This document shows, piece after piece, positions 12,901 to 27,900 of a DNA stretch of 64,000 nt (the first letter of the stretch is position 1; every line of letters begins with the position of its first letter). Source of the stretch: Bolinopsis microptera (taxonomy: Eukaryota > Ctenophora > Tentaculata > Lobata > Bolinopsidae); assembly GCF_026151205.1 (NCBI RefSeq), contig NC_087074.1, positions 10,015,226-10,079,225 of the forward strand, read 5' to 3'. The position numbers and the translations under genes were made by a program. Below the pieces are notes generated by a model, which ran no database searches, was not told where the DNA came from, and saw only the letters and a program-made list of their open reading frames with translations.

Positions 12901-15900
12901 AATACCTTAACTCCTGTAATCTGGATCTCAACTAAATACCTTAACTCCTTTAATCTAGAATACCAATTGAAGCTTTCCTCTTAAGTACTGTGCGGTATAG
13001 GGTCTCACTGCTTGACAAATTCTCAACAGTGGTATCTGATAAAAGGTAGACAAACAGCTTTAAGATAAAAGTTTTTGCCTTCATCTTTTTTAGACTAATT
13101 TACTTTAAGCTGCGTCTATTTTTAAGGGAATGCCGTTATCAGTCTGAAAAATCCGACTGGAATTCCACTAAAACCGATGTCTTATGCCTAAAATAGCATC
13201 TTTTGGTGATGAGACGCAAAGTGTTTCAAATTAGAAGTTCAGAATTGTCGCCCTTTGAATGTCCCCTGCAAGAAATCTAACACTTTAGATCTACAAATCT
13301 CGTTTTATCACACATTATCTAATAAAGATACATGGTCTAATCCTATTCCTTTTCTCAAATGCGTCATTGAAATGTATCTCGATGAGAATTTGACTATAGG
13401 GATCGCTTGTAGCTTCACGACATCTATAATTCTGTAATCTATAATTCTGTAATCTACCTATTTTTACACCTATGATTTAATTGAACATCTTGTATAGTTG
13501 CTTTGATATAGATGCAAGATAGGCTGGACTTGACGCAAATCAGTGTCGTCAATGGTTACCTTACTTTAGAGTTTCCCACGTTCCAGAGTAACACTTGTGG
13601 TTATGTTTGTTGCTAAAAATAGAATAAGATGTCACTGTGATGTATTCAAGCATTAGAACGATTTCAAGACGTCATTGAAGCATCAAATCTGCTTACAAAT
13701 GATACCCAATTTCTTCGCTGGAGTACCCAGAAACCCTTACTGGATGGGGCCTAACTTTGAAAGTAAAAGAGTTAGAGACTTCCGGTTTTTTGCAACATGT
13801 TCGTCTTGTAAAAGTAACGTTTCCCCCCCAGGGGGAACATTTAAAACAACGTAGATTTGGAGTTATCTTCACATCTCCAGGAAAGTGTCATTTTGGTCCG
13901 ATCAAAAGTTTGCAACTTTAACTTTGCAGATTCCTGTGCTCTCATTGGCTGAATTGTGTCACGTGCTGGCTACTTGAACATTGGAATGCGCCACGCGTGC
14001 AAATCATGCTTGTTGTCGCGCGCGAGGTCAAGCCGTCTGTTTAAATTAAACCACCTCTAGTACCACCGTCAGCCAGTAACTTTTGCTGGGTAAACTTAGT
14101 TTATATCACCAGTGACCAGACCTTATTATGTTTCCTGTTTACACTGTCATTTTGGAGGTTCTATATCCAATTTTCAAGAATCTCTCAACATTCCAAAAAG
14201 TCGAATTAGTGACTCTCAACTATCTCTAATCTGATGCAAATTCTTGCAACAGAAGAACATACTATAAACGAGTTGGCTACAGCAAGTCTGTCATAACAAA
14301 ACGTCCAGCCAGCCACTTCGTCCGAATTGGACCCTGAAAACCTTCTAAAGTTAACCGGATTTTGGAGGTGTTACCAGTTACGAAGCCATGCTAGATAATA
14401 TCGGTACAACTTCTGTAAAATGTCATCACCACGTTCAATGCCGGAAAACCTTTGCACCAGCACTGCGTTCTGTGTTCTGAAATCTGCACTAAAATTTCAC
14501 ACGTATTCAGAACTTTGTAGTATATTCAGCATTCAATTATCAAAAGAACCCGCAAAGTTCAAATTACGGTCGGACCATTTCAGTTTTCACACACTGCACA
14601 GGACAAATGCAACTCTAATCTTCCATTATTCATTCTATAATTCCTTTGACATTCATCCCTATTATTCCTTTGATATTCACCCCGTTCTTTCCCTCAGATT
14701 CAATGACGGAGTGCCAGAAGATGCTACACGAGCACATAAAGTACTCCCGTACCGGCTACCGCGTTGAGTGCACGGACGAGGGTCTGTTCGCGCCGCGCCA
14801 GTGCGATAGCGGTGTGGAGAAGTGCTGGTGTGCGGAGCGTTCCACCGGCCGAATAATCTTTGGAACATACCACGCCAACCATATGGTCGGACCTTACAAC
14901 TGCAAGAAGTGTGAGTACTGGTTTAATTGAAGTAGATATTGAAGCAAGAAGTGTGAGTACTGGTTTAATTGAAGTAGATATTGAAGCAAGAAGTGTGAGT
15001 ACTGGTTTAATTGAAGTAGATATTGAAGCAAAAAGTGTGAGTACTGGTTTAATTGAAGTAGATATTGAAGCAATAAGTGTGAGTACTGGTTTAATTGAAG
15101 TAGATATTGAAGCAAGAAGTGTGAGTACTGGTTTAATTGAAGTAGATAAGTGTGAGTTAGTGGATGTAGATATTGAAGCAAGGTCTGGATTTTAAATACA
15201 GTTCAAACTTCAACGGCAAGTTGGTTTGCACGGAAGTTAAACTTCCATTGTAAGATCGAATAAGTTAGTTTTTGAGTAGTTTCTGACAGGTCTGAAGTCT
15301 ATTTTGGGTGGAGGCGGTCCCTTTATCTCGGAAGAGGGTCTCTCACCTGCCAACAATAAGAAGCCAACACAAACCCTGAGCACGTCTGTTCTAGCGCCGT
15401 CGTCACGGTTTTTAACTCAAGTCGCGCCACGCGAACAGCTTTTTTCGTCATACTTTTGCTCAGAGGCCATAGTTAGCTTTCCAAACTGATACGGCATCTC
15501 TATCACATTCCAGCGATCCGTATCGAAGCTTCAAGGGAATGAACCTAGAATTCAGCGGACAACGACGATAATAGCTGGCAGTATACGTGACCCATTAAGC
15601 TCTCAGCTGTCATCACACATGACTATCACTAAATTACCAGTACCTGCCCATTTGAAGGCCATTACCAGGCCGCATCATGTGTCGTACCTGGTGGCACTGT
15701 TGTGTGCTGCTTATGTGGTGAAACCTGATAACTATGTCACCTCGTGAAAGCTACAGTTAAACGAGGAATCTGAGGGGAAACCTGATCGTTAATGTGGCTG
15801 CTTATACTGCTTATCAGAGCGGCATGATGATGTGCGTCAACCTGAGAGCAGTTGCAGTAGAATTGTCGTCACTGGGTCGTCACAATAGAGGATTCCAGTG

Positions 15901-18900
15901 TGGTGGTGGAAATCACGTTACCAATCACAGTTCCTAGAGATTACAGACCTGGGTTCTCCACCACCGCCAGTGTAATCAGTCAGTGTTACCTTATATGGTT
16001 GTGTTTAATCAGTAATCAGTACTCATGCAGACTTAATAAGACTCCTTATAACAGTATCACTGTCTGCTCAACAGTCGTAAGACAATCCTGAACTTCGTTT
16101 TTTAATCTGGCGACACGGCTTGGATGACAGGGTGATAGGTTTTAGGACTGCTTTCTTGAATGTCGTGGAATATTTGTATGTATACAAATATTCCACGACA
16201 TTCAGTCTTACACAGTTATACTGTCATTACCAAAATATTATATTAAAGTTCTTATGAGGCGCAGTTAAATCAGAAGAAAATTAATCTCCGATAGTCTAAT
16301 ATGAGAATATTAATTTTCGTGAGATAAAATGCATGAATTCTTGATCTTAGATGTATCCCTTTTAACGTTGCCGCCTTACAGTAACCTTGCCGCCTTTTCG
16401 TACTGTAGTCAAGAATCTTTTGGTGTATGTGTGCTTGCGGTCACCATCTCCACTCATAAAAGAATAATCTTGGCTGTCTTTACTTTTGTGGCGTAAGTTT
16501 ACAATATAATCTATATTATCGAGACAGAGTACCTTTTGCGGTCCACTCGATGTCTAAAATTGTTCGTAACCGGAGAAAAACACAGTATTCCGTTGAAATA
16601 ACAAATAAAACGATTGAATACTGATGACTGTGTCTATAATTAACAGATAAACCTTTGAAGCATAAGATTTTATTTCCAGACAGTAAGTTTAAGGTTTGAT
16701 GATCTTTACATTATTTATTGCACGACATAAAACTGCTAACAAAACCCGAGTACCACCCGGAGTCTTCACTCTTAATCACTCTTAATCACTCTTAATAAAC
16801 ATGCAGAGCTGCAAGGAATGAATAACTGTAAGTGTAGAGAGAGAAGTGTGTTTTTATCATCTCTAGTCACGTGATAATGATAACCAAAGTGACTTTCAAT
16901 GAGTTCACAACAGAACCCACGTTAGACACATTGGTTTTGGAAAAACATAAGTGTTTTGGTGTAAAATTATAATCATATGAGACAGGATCAGAGATCATAA
17001 AAACGCACATTCTCCGCCTAGCTGGAAGCCCACTTCTATACTCGAGTTTCATATTTCGATCAATCCGCATAAATTGTGAACTGATTTCATATTTCTTCGA
17101 ATTGACAAAATTCAAAGCAATGAAACAATTCAACATATCCCATCACCGTGTAAAATGTTGATAAAAGCATTATTCTTTGATGTCTCAAAACTTTGATGTT
17201 TTAAAAATTAACGGCTGTGCTCCATTCTAATTGGGTGCTTGATCGCACTTTGAACCGTCTAATGATAGAGCCACGGCCCATGATCTAGATATAACTTCTT
17301 TCTTTTGAATGAAAATAACCCGCTACATTGTTTCTTTCCGATAGTAACTCAGTCACTGTTAAGATCATCAACATTTGTTTGAGTTTCCAAAATTCTTGAC
17401 TTCCAGAAACAAGCCGATAATGGTGAAAATTGTACGTGTCAAACATTTTGGCATTTATACCAGATTTATCAAACAAATGTAGAAAAAATGTCAACGATGT
17501 ATGATCCCCATCCGACGCCTGTACGCCATTCCTTTGATAGTATAAGGAAAATAGAGATAATAAAATATGATATGCTCACTGATTTGACATAATTATAGAC
17601 TTGGAATGTTGATAAAAGTGATATATAATAATATCGTAATATTATAGGATATATATGAAAAATCCGGATTGGAATATTATTTATGAGTCGCATAGTTGAA
17701 ATGTTTTCTTGGGTAAATTTCTATTGAGCTATTGATCCCATTTGATGCGACAAGGAAAAGGCTTTTATCAGGAAAGGCTTTTATCAGGAAAGGAATTATT
17801 CAACGTTTTAATGTGACAGCATCGTATTCATGATCTCAAATTTTTTGTTCATAATACTTTCAACACTATTATATAACAAATAATTTGAGATCATGAATAC
17901 GATGCTGTCACATTGAAACGTTGAATAATTCCTTTCCTGATAAGAACCTTTTCCTTGTCGCATCAAACGGGATCAATAGAAATTTACCCAAGAAAACGTA
18001 TCTATTTATATAATATATACAAAACATTTCGGTAGATGAAATTAAATTTGATTAAACTTAACAACGAGTCTAACTTAACTACCAGTCCATAGTAACCAAT
18101 CAACAAAGGAGAAACCCTGCTTAAATCTTAACAATTGTCAAGATTCAAAACATAAAAGATAACTGTTTTCGTCACTCTCGACGTTTATTTGTAGATTGAC
18201 AAACAGAGTTCTGTTACCGACCAACCCTTGTAATGTAAATTTTGTAATCTAGCAGCTCTTAACTCATCAATACTTTCGAAATTTTGAATCTTTGCTTGGT
18301 GCAAAGAGACCACCAAATTTACTGTTAAATCAATATGCCCTTTATTAAGTATGTTCAATTAATTTTAAATTCTAATGTGATATTCGGAGATCTGATAGAT
18401 ATGAAGTATTCAATCTTACGATGACATGGCAGTGAGTTTAATAAATTCAGCATATTCCGTAGAATGTGTAGATATCTTACTATATATAAAGCGAGACGAT
18501 ATATATATATATATCTGTGCCATTTTACTGACACCACGGCATCAACTTTAACGCAACTTTCCGCAAAAACCGTAAAAGATATACAACTGAAATTTTTTTG
18601 ACTGAGTCAAATGCTTTTATGCTTTTCAAATCAGCATTAAAAAATAAAAAATTGGCCAAGGAATAATTATTTTAGTGCCCAAAATTTGGACCCCCAAGTG
18701 GTGTCAAAAACGCGAATTAAATAGGTAATAATTATTTTAGTCTCTTGAGTCTTGACACCACTTTAGAGTAATACGGGTTCCTGCTCATTTTACTTCTTCT
18801 TCCAACGTCCTGTCATCCTCTACAGCACCTTCCAGCCACATTCTCCCTGATGCCCCTTTCACTGATGAGCATGTAGCAAGCCACGACCATGCTAGCAGTT

Positions 18901-21900
18901 TGTGGAACAAAAGTGCCAGAGAAGAACCAAATGTAAACACTCCTACTGATGTTGGTTTTGTCCAACGTTGCTAGGTTCACTGAAAATACAGCAAAAGATG
19001 CTGCGCCTATAATATCGGAAAACACAAGCATACTTACCAGCTTAAATTCCCTCTTAACCATTCCAGCGACTCTTATTTCACCAGTTTGGTACCAAAACCT
19101 TATCCAGGTGGCTAAATAAATTCCGGCCACAATGCAACACACTATGATGAATGGGGCCATGGATACAGCATCATCGATAACTGTTTCTTTCGATAATGGA
19201 ATAGAGAATCCCTTTCTTCTGTTCATTTGTCCGTGTATGATTGCAGCAGCAAAACAACCAGTGAAAAGAACGCATATTGTGATCACTAAACCCTTTATCA
19301 GTTTAGATGATTCGTTAAGGATTGTCCATAAGGGACAGTGGATATTACTGTACTGCATAGCAACTATCACAGTGTCGAAGGATATCAGTGCTACCGAGCT
19401 CAGGATGCCTACAATATTCAAGGCTATTTCCCACCATCGGAAACTCATTATTTGGGAGAAATCTCGATCATTGAGAAGAGGGGGGGGGGGGGGTCCAACC
19501 CGATGTCCGATATGAGGGTTGATGAGGCCAAAATCGGAATCGGAAAAATCGGAAAAATCGGAAAATTGAGAAATTTACTGAATCAATCTCTAAAAGCTCT
19601 CAGAAGTGATATAATTTAACCAGAACCCCTACATATGCTATGTATGCTATATGAAAACGAAACAATTGGACATTCCAATAGTATTTTTTATGTGTATTTC
19701 CACTGCAGGGGCTAATGATTATAGAATGAAATAGTCTGTGATTAACATATTACATACATTATAAAATGGGCAGGGGTTTTTATATTTCTTGTTAAATTAA
19801 CGGCTAAATTAGTAACTTATATTAAATATAAACAATGTGTTATCACGTTCATTAAATTGAAATGCGAGATATAATAGATACTAAGTACTCAATTTTAAGA
19901 TGGCATGGTGGTGAGTTGTATCAGTGTTATATCTTTAAATATTGGTTAATTTAGTAGCTAACATCAAATCTATTCATTACGGTATTATAAGAACCTATCC
20001 TGAATCTATTACGGGTACTATTTATATTCTCTGATAAGTGAGGGCAACCCTGGAGTTTAAACAAACCGTTACCGCTCCATCACGCTCTAACAAATCTTTC
20101 ATGATCAGCACTTTGCCACTTTGTCAGAGTTTTAACAACTCAAAGCATCGACCGAACTTTCTAAGCTAATCCTAGTATGAAAAAATTAATATTTTGTGGC
20201 GAATGTTCTGTACTGGGAGACATGGAATATTTAGACTGATAGTTTTAAGTTAAATAAGTTTTAAACTAATTATAGCACTACAAATCTGTCAAATGTATTG
20301 AGTATTATGTAATGGGATGGAAGCGTTTTAAACTAGGTGTAGCCAGTCCACACCCTAGCTCCATAATATTTTTTGTTTTGAAACCCCACGGTGGAGGCTG
20401 GCGTGTGCCGCAATTTATTAATCAATGGTAATTACATGATAAATGAAATTATAGAAGTCACACTAAAATATATATATATATGAATAATTTGTTTTAATTC
20501 TAGATGAAAAGATCTAATATGTGTTGTATAATGGAATCTAATTGTTATCTGAATATAATCGTCGAAACGACTGCTAGAATACCTTGAGATGTTTCCGTTT
20601 GCTTAGGCTTTTAACTCAAGAAGAATCTTAATTATACTAGAAAAATGGCATAATATTCGAAAAAAGATGATGATTTCGACGAAGGACATGATTACTTTTA
20701 TGTTTCCTTTTTTACTCGGGCCTCACCGTTAAGTTAAACTGTTGAAGAAGAATATATCGGAATGTTTTAAAGAAATTATGCGATTACGATCATTAGCATT
20801 ACTATCAAACAACGTTATCTGCGTTAATGTTGGCAGGGGTGTCTACGACTTTCATGTAAAAACGTCACAGTATGGGGTGCTTTGATGCAATATCTGCAGT
20901 AATTGTTAATCAATATAAACCGGTAACATTTCTCGGATTAGTGTTATGAAATATTCTTTAGTATATTATAACACTGAGTAGTGTAATTACGATAGCCAAG
21001 ATCTGACTTATTTTTGTCGTACGGAGAGCACCTGCCGGGCATTAAAGTAGATATTAGCGGACGTGATTTATAAGATTTATGTCAAAGTTTTACTATTACT
21101 TTTTTCGACCGTATTATTGTTGTATGAAATAAACTTCCAGGGAAAGTATATGAGCCTACTGGCTACTTACCGGCGCAACAAGAGTTGACTTGCAGGGGCA
21201 AGATCTTACCAAGTAGATTCTCCATATCTCCATATTCTAGTCACTCTGACTACTTGTCGAAATGATATCATCCAACTTCGACCCAGGTCAAAGTTGGAGA
21301 GATCGTAAGGGAAGGTAGTTAACTCCCTTACCCTGTACCCAACCCGCACTAAGATCACTGTTGATCTAGCAATAAAAAGCGTACGATTCTCCTGCAGTAA
21401 CTTACTTGTAGTCTAATGTATGAGTAGCGTAATAGTTCTGACGGCCGTGTGGTGGTTAGAGACCGCTCACCGCTGTCAGAGTAACGAGGTTGTCAAGTAT
21501 TAACCTCACTGAATCGTGACGGAGTTGTCACAAGATGGTTTGTGATTTTATGAGGACAGCTGAATGGTTATAAAACTGTTGGGTTAAACTTTCATGGCCC
21601 AATTTGTTAACCATTCTGTCGGGCCGAACTAATTAAGCTAGAATCTAAAGTTTTACAAGTTATAAAATAACAAAAAAGAATTGAAAAAAATAAGAAACTT
21701 TCTCCACCCCTGATTATCCTCTGATTTCAGTGAGTGAAATGCCGCGCTGTGAAGCCCTGGATCATGTCGGAAAGTTGAACGTGGTGGCGAGTGATTACAT
21801 GCCACAGTGTGATGAGGATGGAAACTTCTTACCCCAACAACAACAGGTCAGTAGTGCTGTAAACCCCCGTTTTACCCCAACAACAACAGGTCAGTAGTGC

Positions 21901-24900
21901 TGTAAACCCCCGTTTTACCCCAACAACAACAGGTCAGTAGTGCTGTAAACCCCCGTTTTACCCCAACAACAACAGGTCAGTAGTGCTGTAAACTCCCGTT
22001 TTACCCAACAACAGGTCAGTTGCGCTGTAAACCCCCGTTTTACCCCAACAACAACAGGTCAGTAGTGCTTTAAACCCCCGTTTTACCCCAACAACAACAG
22101 GTCACTGGTCAGTAGTGCTGTAAACCCCCGTTTTGAGTTACACCACAGGAAATTGGGATTTGATTAATTAATTTGCATCAAAGGTGTGTAATGTGTATGA
22201 TCAATGTAAGGGGATCGAGAAACTCCCGGTTTATCAAAGTTCTGCATAAATCTTCCTGAAGCTATCCACACTACAAAGTACGTTGAGCTGGAAACTTTTT
22301 TTCATGTTTTTTCTCCACATTATCCAGATTCCTACCAGAATATTATTACAAGCTTACAAATAAATACTGTAATTGAGCTCGTTATTTTGACAGAGTGGGC
22401 CCCATATTTCTGTAGAATACTGAATACAGACAGTTTGAAAGTGGAGTTTGCTAATCGTTTCCTCCCAAAATGATATATTGTGATCACTCTAAATTCGTCG
22501 TTGTGGTTTAAATCAAATCAACTATGAAATAAGATAAGTCTCCAAATCACATCTTTAGCATTATAGTAATTTGACCAAAACCCATAATCATAAGTAGAGT
22601 AGACCGCTGCCAGTGTCTCTCTTTTCCAAACAAAAGAAAATGATATTAATTTGAATAACCGTCCGCAAATGCAAATTGATACCGATAATGAAATCGGTCG
22701 CTCGCTTTTCCCATTCATTCACGGCTTACGAATTGTAATAAAGCTTATTGAATGGGAAAAGCGAGCGACTGATTTCATTCTCGGTATCAATTTGCATTTG
22801 CGGACGGTTATTCAAATTAATATCATTTCCTTTTGTTTGGAAAAGAGAGACACATGCAGCGGTCCACTCTACCCATGATTATGGGTTTTGGTCAAATATC
22901 ATATCTTTTTGATTATAATATCAGGATAATTTACAAAGTCGAAACGTAAACTCATAACTTCATTAATACTAATATTAATAAGGAGGTAATTTCAACGATT
23001 TCGAAATTTTATCTTTGAAAACATTTCCTTGTGTTTAGGTGGGTATATAAATAGTATTGTGAATATAAGAGCGACGGTCATGACCGGTCATGACCGGTCA
23101 TGCTTGCCAGCATTGTGATAAAGAAATATTGTATTTCATTTATAAGATAATTGGGGTAAGGCTATACTATGGTAAATATTGCTTCCGGTTTTCTACGGAC
23201 TGAATGAAAACCAAAAACCTCAAGGTATTATAGCACTTAAACCGGTTCTGAATGCCAGTAATTCTTTTGAAATGGAGAGGGTAGATATTTTTCATTTCGA
23301 CAAATTAAGACCTCTTGTTATATAATGGGCCTATTTCTCATTGCTCTGGAATTATCCAGAATTTCATTGTTCTGGAATATCGCAGCTAACGTACTGCAAA
23401 AGAATTTCGTCTTTCTTGAATTAAAAGTGTACAAACAGTTACATAGATGACCCAATAAAATGAGATAAAACTGGCATGGAATTTTTGATCGAGACTGGAA
23501 GTAGTGACGAATAGACTGAAATAACTGATGTTAAATAATTATTGCTCTAATATGTCACGATATTATAGTGTTCCGATTCACTTACTAATCAACATGTTCA
23601 GATTCCATAAACAGGCTTCAAATTGGGTCAATTTATCGACAATTTTCTGCCCTGACAACAATTTATCGACAGTTTCTACCCTCACTTTTAACACGTACAA
23701 ATATGTAGCCACCTATTTTTCTCACTGACGCCCCCCCCCCCCCCCCCCAGTCCCCACTCTCCAGTCCCCTCCCCGCCCCCCCCCCCCCCCCCTTTCTCAA
23801 CATCTCACTATTAATGCGCCCCTTTTTCCACTTATTAAATGAATAATTGTTACAGATGGTCGATGATACTGGGATCCAGTGGTGCGTGTATAAAGATGGT
23901 CTGGAGATCCCTAAGACCCGCGTTTCTTTCAACGAAGCGATTGCTTGCGACCCAGGTAATTTGTCAAGATTTTGATTTGTAATAATATGATAATATTAGC
24001 AGTTTTAAAACTGATTTTGCGGATGTTTAAACTCTCCATCCATACATTTCTTTACCACACGTTTTTTGCTGTTAATATTCGCATGAAAAAAATTTCATTA
24101 TAATTATTGGAACAAAGTATCCTTTGTAAGCAACATCCATCGCTTGTGAAGTCTCCGGCATTCTCAATCAACTTCCGGTGTTTTCTTTAACAAAGTGAGC
24201 TTTTAAAAAGTTTTTAAATGGAATAATTGCTATTTTCAGTAGTTTCCAAGAAGTTTTAAAATACTTCTGTAAATAAATAAGGTGTGTCCATGTCGAAAGA
24301 TAATAACAAATAACAGTACAGACCGTTTGATAAATGATCACAAAGCACGTTTCAATTACTGGTCACCTCATCGTGTATTGAAAGTTTTTTTTTCTGGATT
24401 AATAAAAATGCAGAATTGTTAACAAAAATTGCAGTCTGTCGGTTATTTCTAAATTTTAACAGATAATTATCGCTTATTTATGCCAGAAGAAATTTTGAAT
24501 TTTAATTAAACGTATGGTTGTCTCTGGAGCGGAGTTCCAAGAACAGTATTAAGTTACTCGGCTGCATGGAATCAGAACTGTTACATTTAATTTTCTCTGA
24601 TCGACTAAAAGCACTCTAATATTAAATGGAGGGTATGCCGAAAAACAGAAGTATCTCACAGTACATTGTTGAATTCTATCCGAGAGTCTTTAAAACATTC
24701 TTTTCTACACGTTAGATTTGATGATAAAACATTAAAGTTAAGTCCGAATGTCAGTCAATGAATCTCGTTACGATCATCGCCTAAATTGGACATGCATTAG
24801 ATGTACATTAAAAGTTTATTCTAAATTGTACCTCCATGCGCACGCGATCTAAAATATAATATCAACTTTTTCATAAAAAGCATCCACTGAAACAAAATTG

Positions 24901-27900
24901 CGCGATCGATCGACTTTTGAACCGTCGCGCGCTCAAAATTTCTGGATATATGGACACGTTTATTGAAGTTTGAGGATATTGGTAAAAATTATTGGCCCTA
25001 TTAAATGGCACGATGAGGTAAAATTTGTCACATTATGAAACTATATAAACCCTCTATGGTTAGGATAATCGTCTCATCCTCTAGATAAACTTTGTCACAT
25101 AACGATATCTTTATCAGATGATAAGATATCGGTTTAATTCGGCCGGCAGTGAAATGCCATCATTGTCACACTTTAAAAACGTGACAGAGTTAACATGAAC
25201 CCCTTGCTGTCGTGTTTGACAAAATTTTCGAATTTCCAGTTCATAGGATAGTTCCATATGACAATTATCTACATATTTAGCGACTTTTTTCGTTAAAAGG
25301 TACCACCTGGTCAATTCCGTCACACATTTAAGAAATTTATACGAGGGATGTTTATGACACCCTGACAAGGAATGCCGATTAGTTTGGCATTATTTTTCGA
25401 CCTGAATGTGCTGGGAATTGTTTGAATATCTCATCATTATAAGCAAATAAAAACACATGAGGCACAGATAGGTAAACTTTGTCACATATATTTGTATATT
25501 ATCTGAACATGTCTGAAACTGAGCAAATATTGACATACCAGCTTAAAGACACTATATTACGTACTAGATCAATCCACACTATTGCTACCATGCACCAATC
25601 ACATAAATTATCATGAGGCAGTAATTTTTTAACATTGGCACAATTATCTCAACAATTATATGTAAATTTTGTCAGAAAACAAATTAAAACTCTATTAATT
25701 GCTCCTTGTTGGCAAAATAACTACAAGTTTATCGACATAGGTATGATGGTAAGCCGTAAGGTAACGTTATATTGTAATCGAGGACCGAGGTATGATTCTT
25801 CAAAATAGGGGGCAGGGGCAAGAAATGTTAATTTAGTCACATAAGTTATTGTAAAAGTTAGATACATTTTCTTTCACACCAAAGTGGCCTTATTATATTT
25901 TGAATTGATTTATACAGGAAATATAGAAACCCATGCCAATTTTTGTCACATTGAATTTTTACTGTTGGGGCAGGAAAAGTGAATTTTATCACATTTCGGT
26001 AACTTAGCAAAATTAACCTCAACATTACCTTATAACCGCTCGATCCGTGCCCTTTAACCAATGTTGTATCATAATTGTTAATCTACTATATTTTAGACTA
26101 AGGAATGCTAATTGGTCAGCTATACTTAACAAAGTCACAAAATGTGACATTTTAACTATTATAGTGCCTAACAACATTAGATTTTCTTTCTTAGCAGTGC
26201 ATATGGGAGTATGGGTCACGTGGCTAATGTTCAGAACTTCTGAATATGCTAGATTAATATATTAATGCTTTTCATACAAAGTTACAACAAACTTCATGTT
26301 ATGTATCCTGGGTTTGGACATGCTCAATAAATGTAATAGATTTGTAGTGTTTTAATTAGTTTAAAACTAAGCCACTATCGTCGAAAATGCTATTTTTAAA
26401 ATTTACCAATAAATTCAAATGTCAATGAACGACGAACGTGTCCATATACGTTGCACCGATGAGAACTTGATACTTCTCTTCTAGGGGGCGGTGTGCACAC
26501 AATTCTTTTAATTCATTAAACGTTCTCCACGAAACACCTTGGTCTAGCCTAAATCTATGTACTTTGTTGAGGGGTGGGAATCAATATTACCCACTCACTG
26601 CTCAGAACAAGCAGGAACCAGAGTGAGTAAAATGTTCATTTGCCTCCTATGGTTCGTGACCTCAGGTATTGTTCGCAGTTCGTGATGCTATCACGGTAGA
26701 AGTCTAGACTAAAGTGATGTAGAATGAATTATGAAATGATCCATTCATGTAAAAGCTCTTTGCAGTCGGTAATTTGAAGTAGGAACGACAAATGAATTTG
26801 TATGAACTATGACCAGACTTCTGCTAGTTTTGTTCCTCATTGCCGAAACTGTCTCAAAAGATCTACAAGACTAATTGCGAGATATAAGTTAAATGAGACG
26901 GGCTTTTAATTATGTCTTAGACACACTCTGTTGCTAAATACCTTCCAAACATCATTTGGCTCGAACACGTTCAAACAGACCACCAAACATTATCTCTCTG
27001 TAATACGACCCTAATCAACAATATCCCCTTAGAAGAAACAAAGTTGACAAAATGTCAAGCTACTGGTGGACACGAATGTACCGAAAACGGAGATTTCAGC
27101 TACACACAATGTGAATATACCCAGGAGGGGCAGGTCTGCAAATGCGTCTATTCCAATGGACTCACCAAGGCGTCCACTGAAATGAGATCTGAAGTTCCTC
27201 ACTGCAACGCTTGTGAGTAATGATAAGATATATCAGTTTTAGCGGTGACTAATACTTTATTTATTTGTTTCGTAGCTGAATAATACATCAGATAAAATAT
27301 CTAAACTTTTTAATTGAAACCAAACATCTCTTCTTCCTCTATAATACCTGATCACTTTCACAGATGAAATTATGAAAACTGTAATAAATAAATAAGTTTT
27401 CAATTTCAAATTTCAGATCCTTACCTATCCCTGACCAAGTGTCAAGCCATGTCGCTGATGTCACCCACAGTAACTTGTCTACCCTCCGGGGAGTATGCTC
27501 CTGAGCACTGCTCCAAGGTAAACGGACAATCATGATATTTGTTTATGCAAAAAGGTTTCCAAATGATGAGACTTCTCGCTTCTAAACTGTATTGGTCACT
27601 AAATGTCAATAAAGTAGCACTAGTAATCACACACGACAATTGGAATAGTCCGCACGTCTACTGTTCATGAACCGCTAAGATTAGTACACATTTAAATGAT
27701 AACGCTGTCGACAGATCCTAACAATAATCTCCTCTGCACTTTAGTCAGCTGTTCGGAATATTCGGAGAATTTCTGTTTACAGACCGCTAAACTTAATGAC
27801 AAAGCTATCAGCAGATACTGCACGATCTTATATCCCGATAACGCTCCCTAACTTACGAAACACTCCCGTTAGCACTAAAATTACGGACGATGTTTCGACA

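Larger units (their letters stand above)
15184..21730. other. Intron 3 (6.5 kb) with a nested membrane-protein frame and a hairpin element
   Basis: Apart from the minus-strand frame at 18813-19448, the inverted-repeat element at 17702-17999 and a palindrome at 16158, I see no genes. The rest is AT-rich, unannotated intron. Confidence 0.5.
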
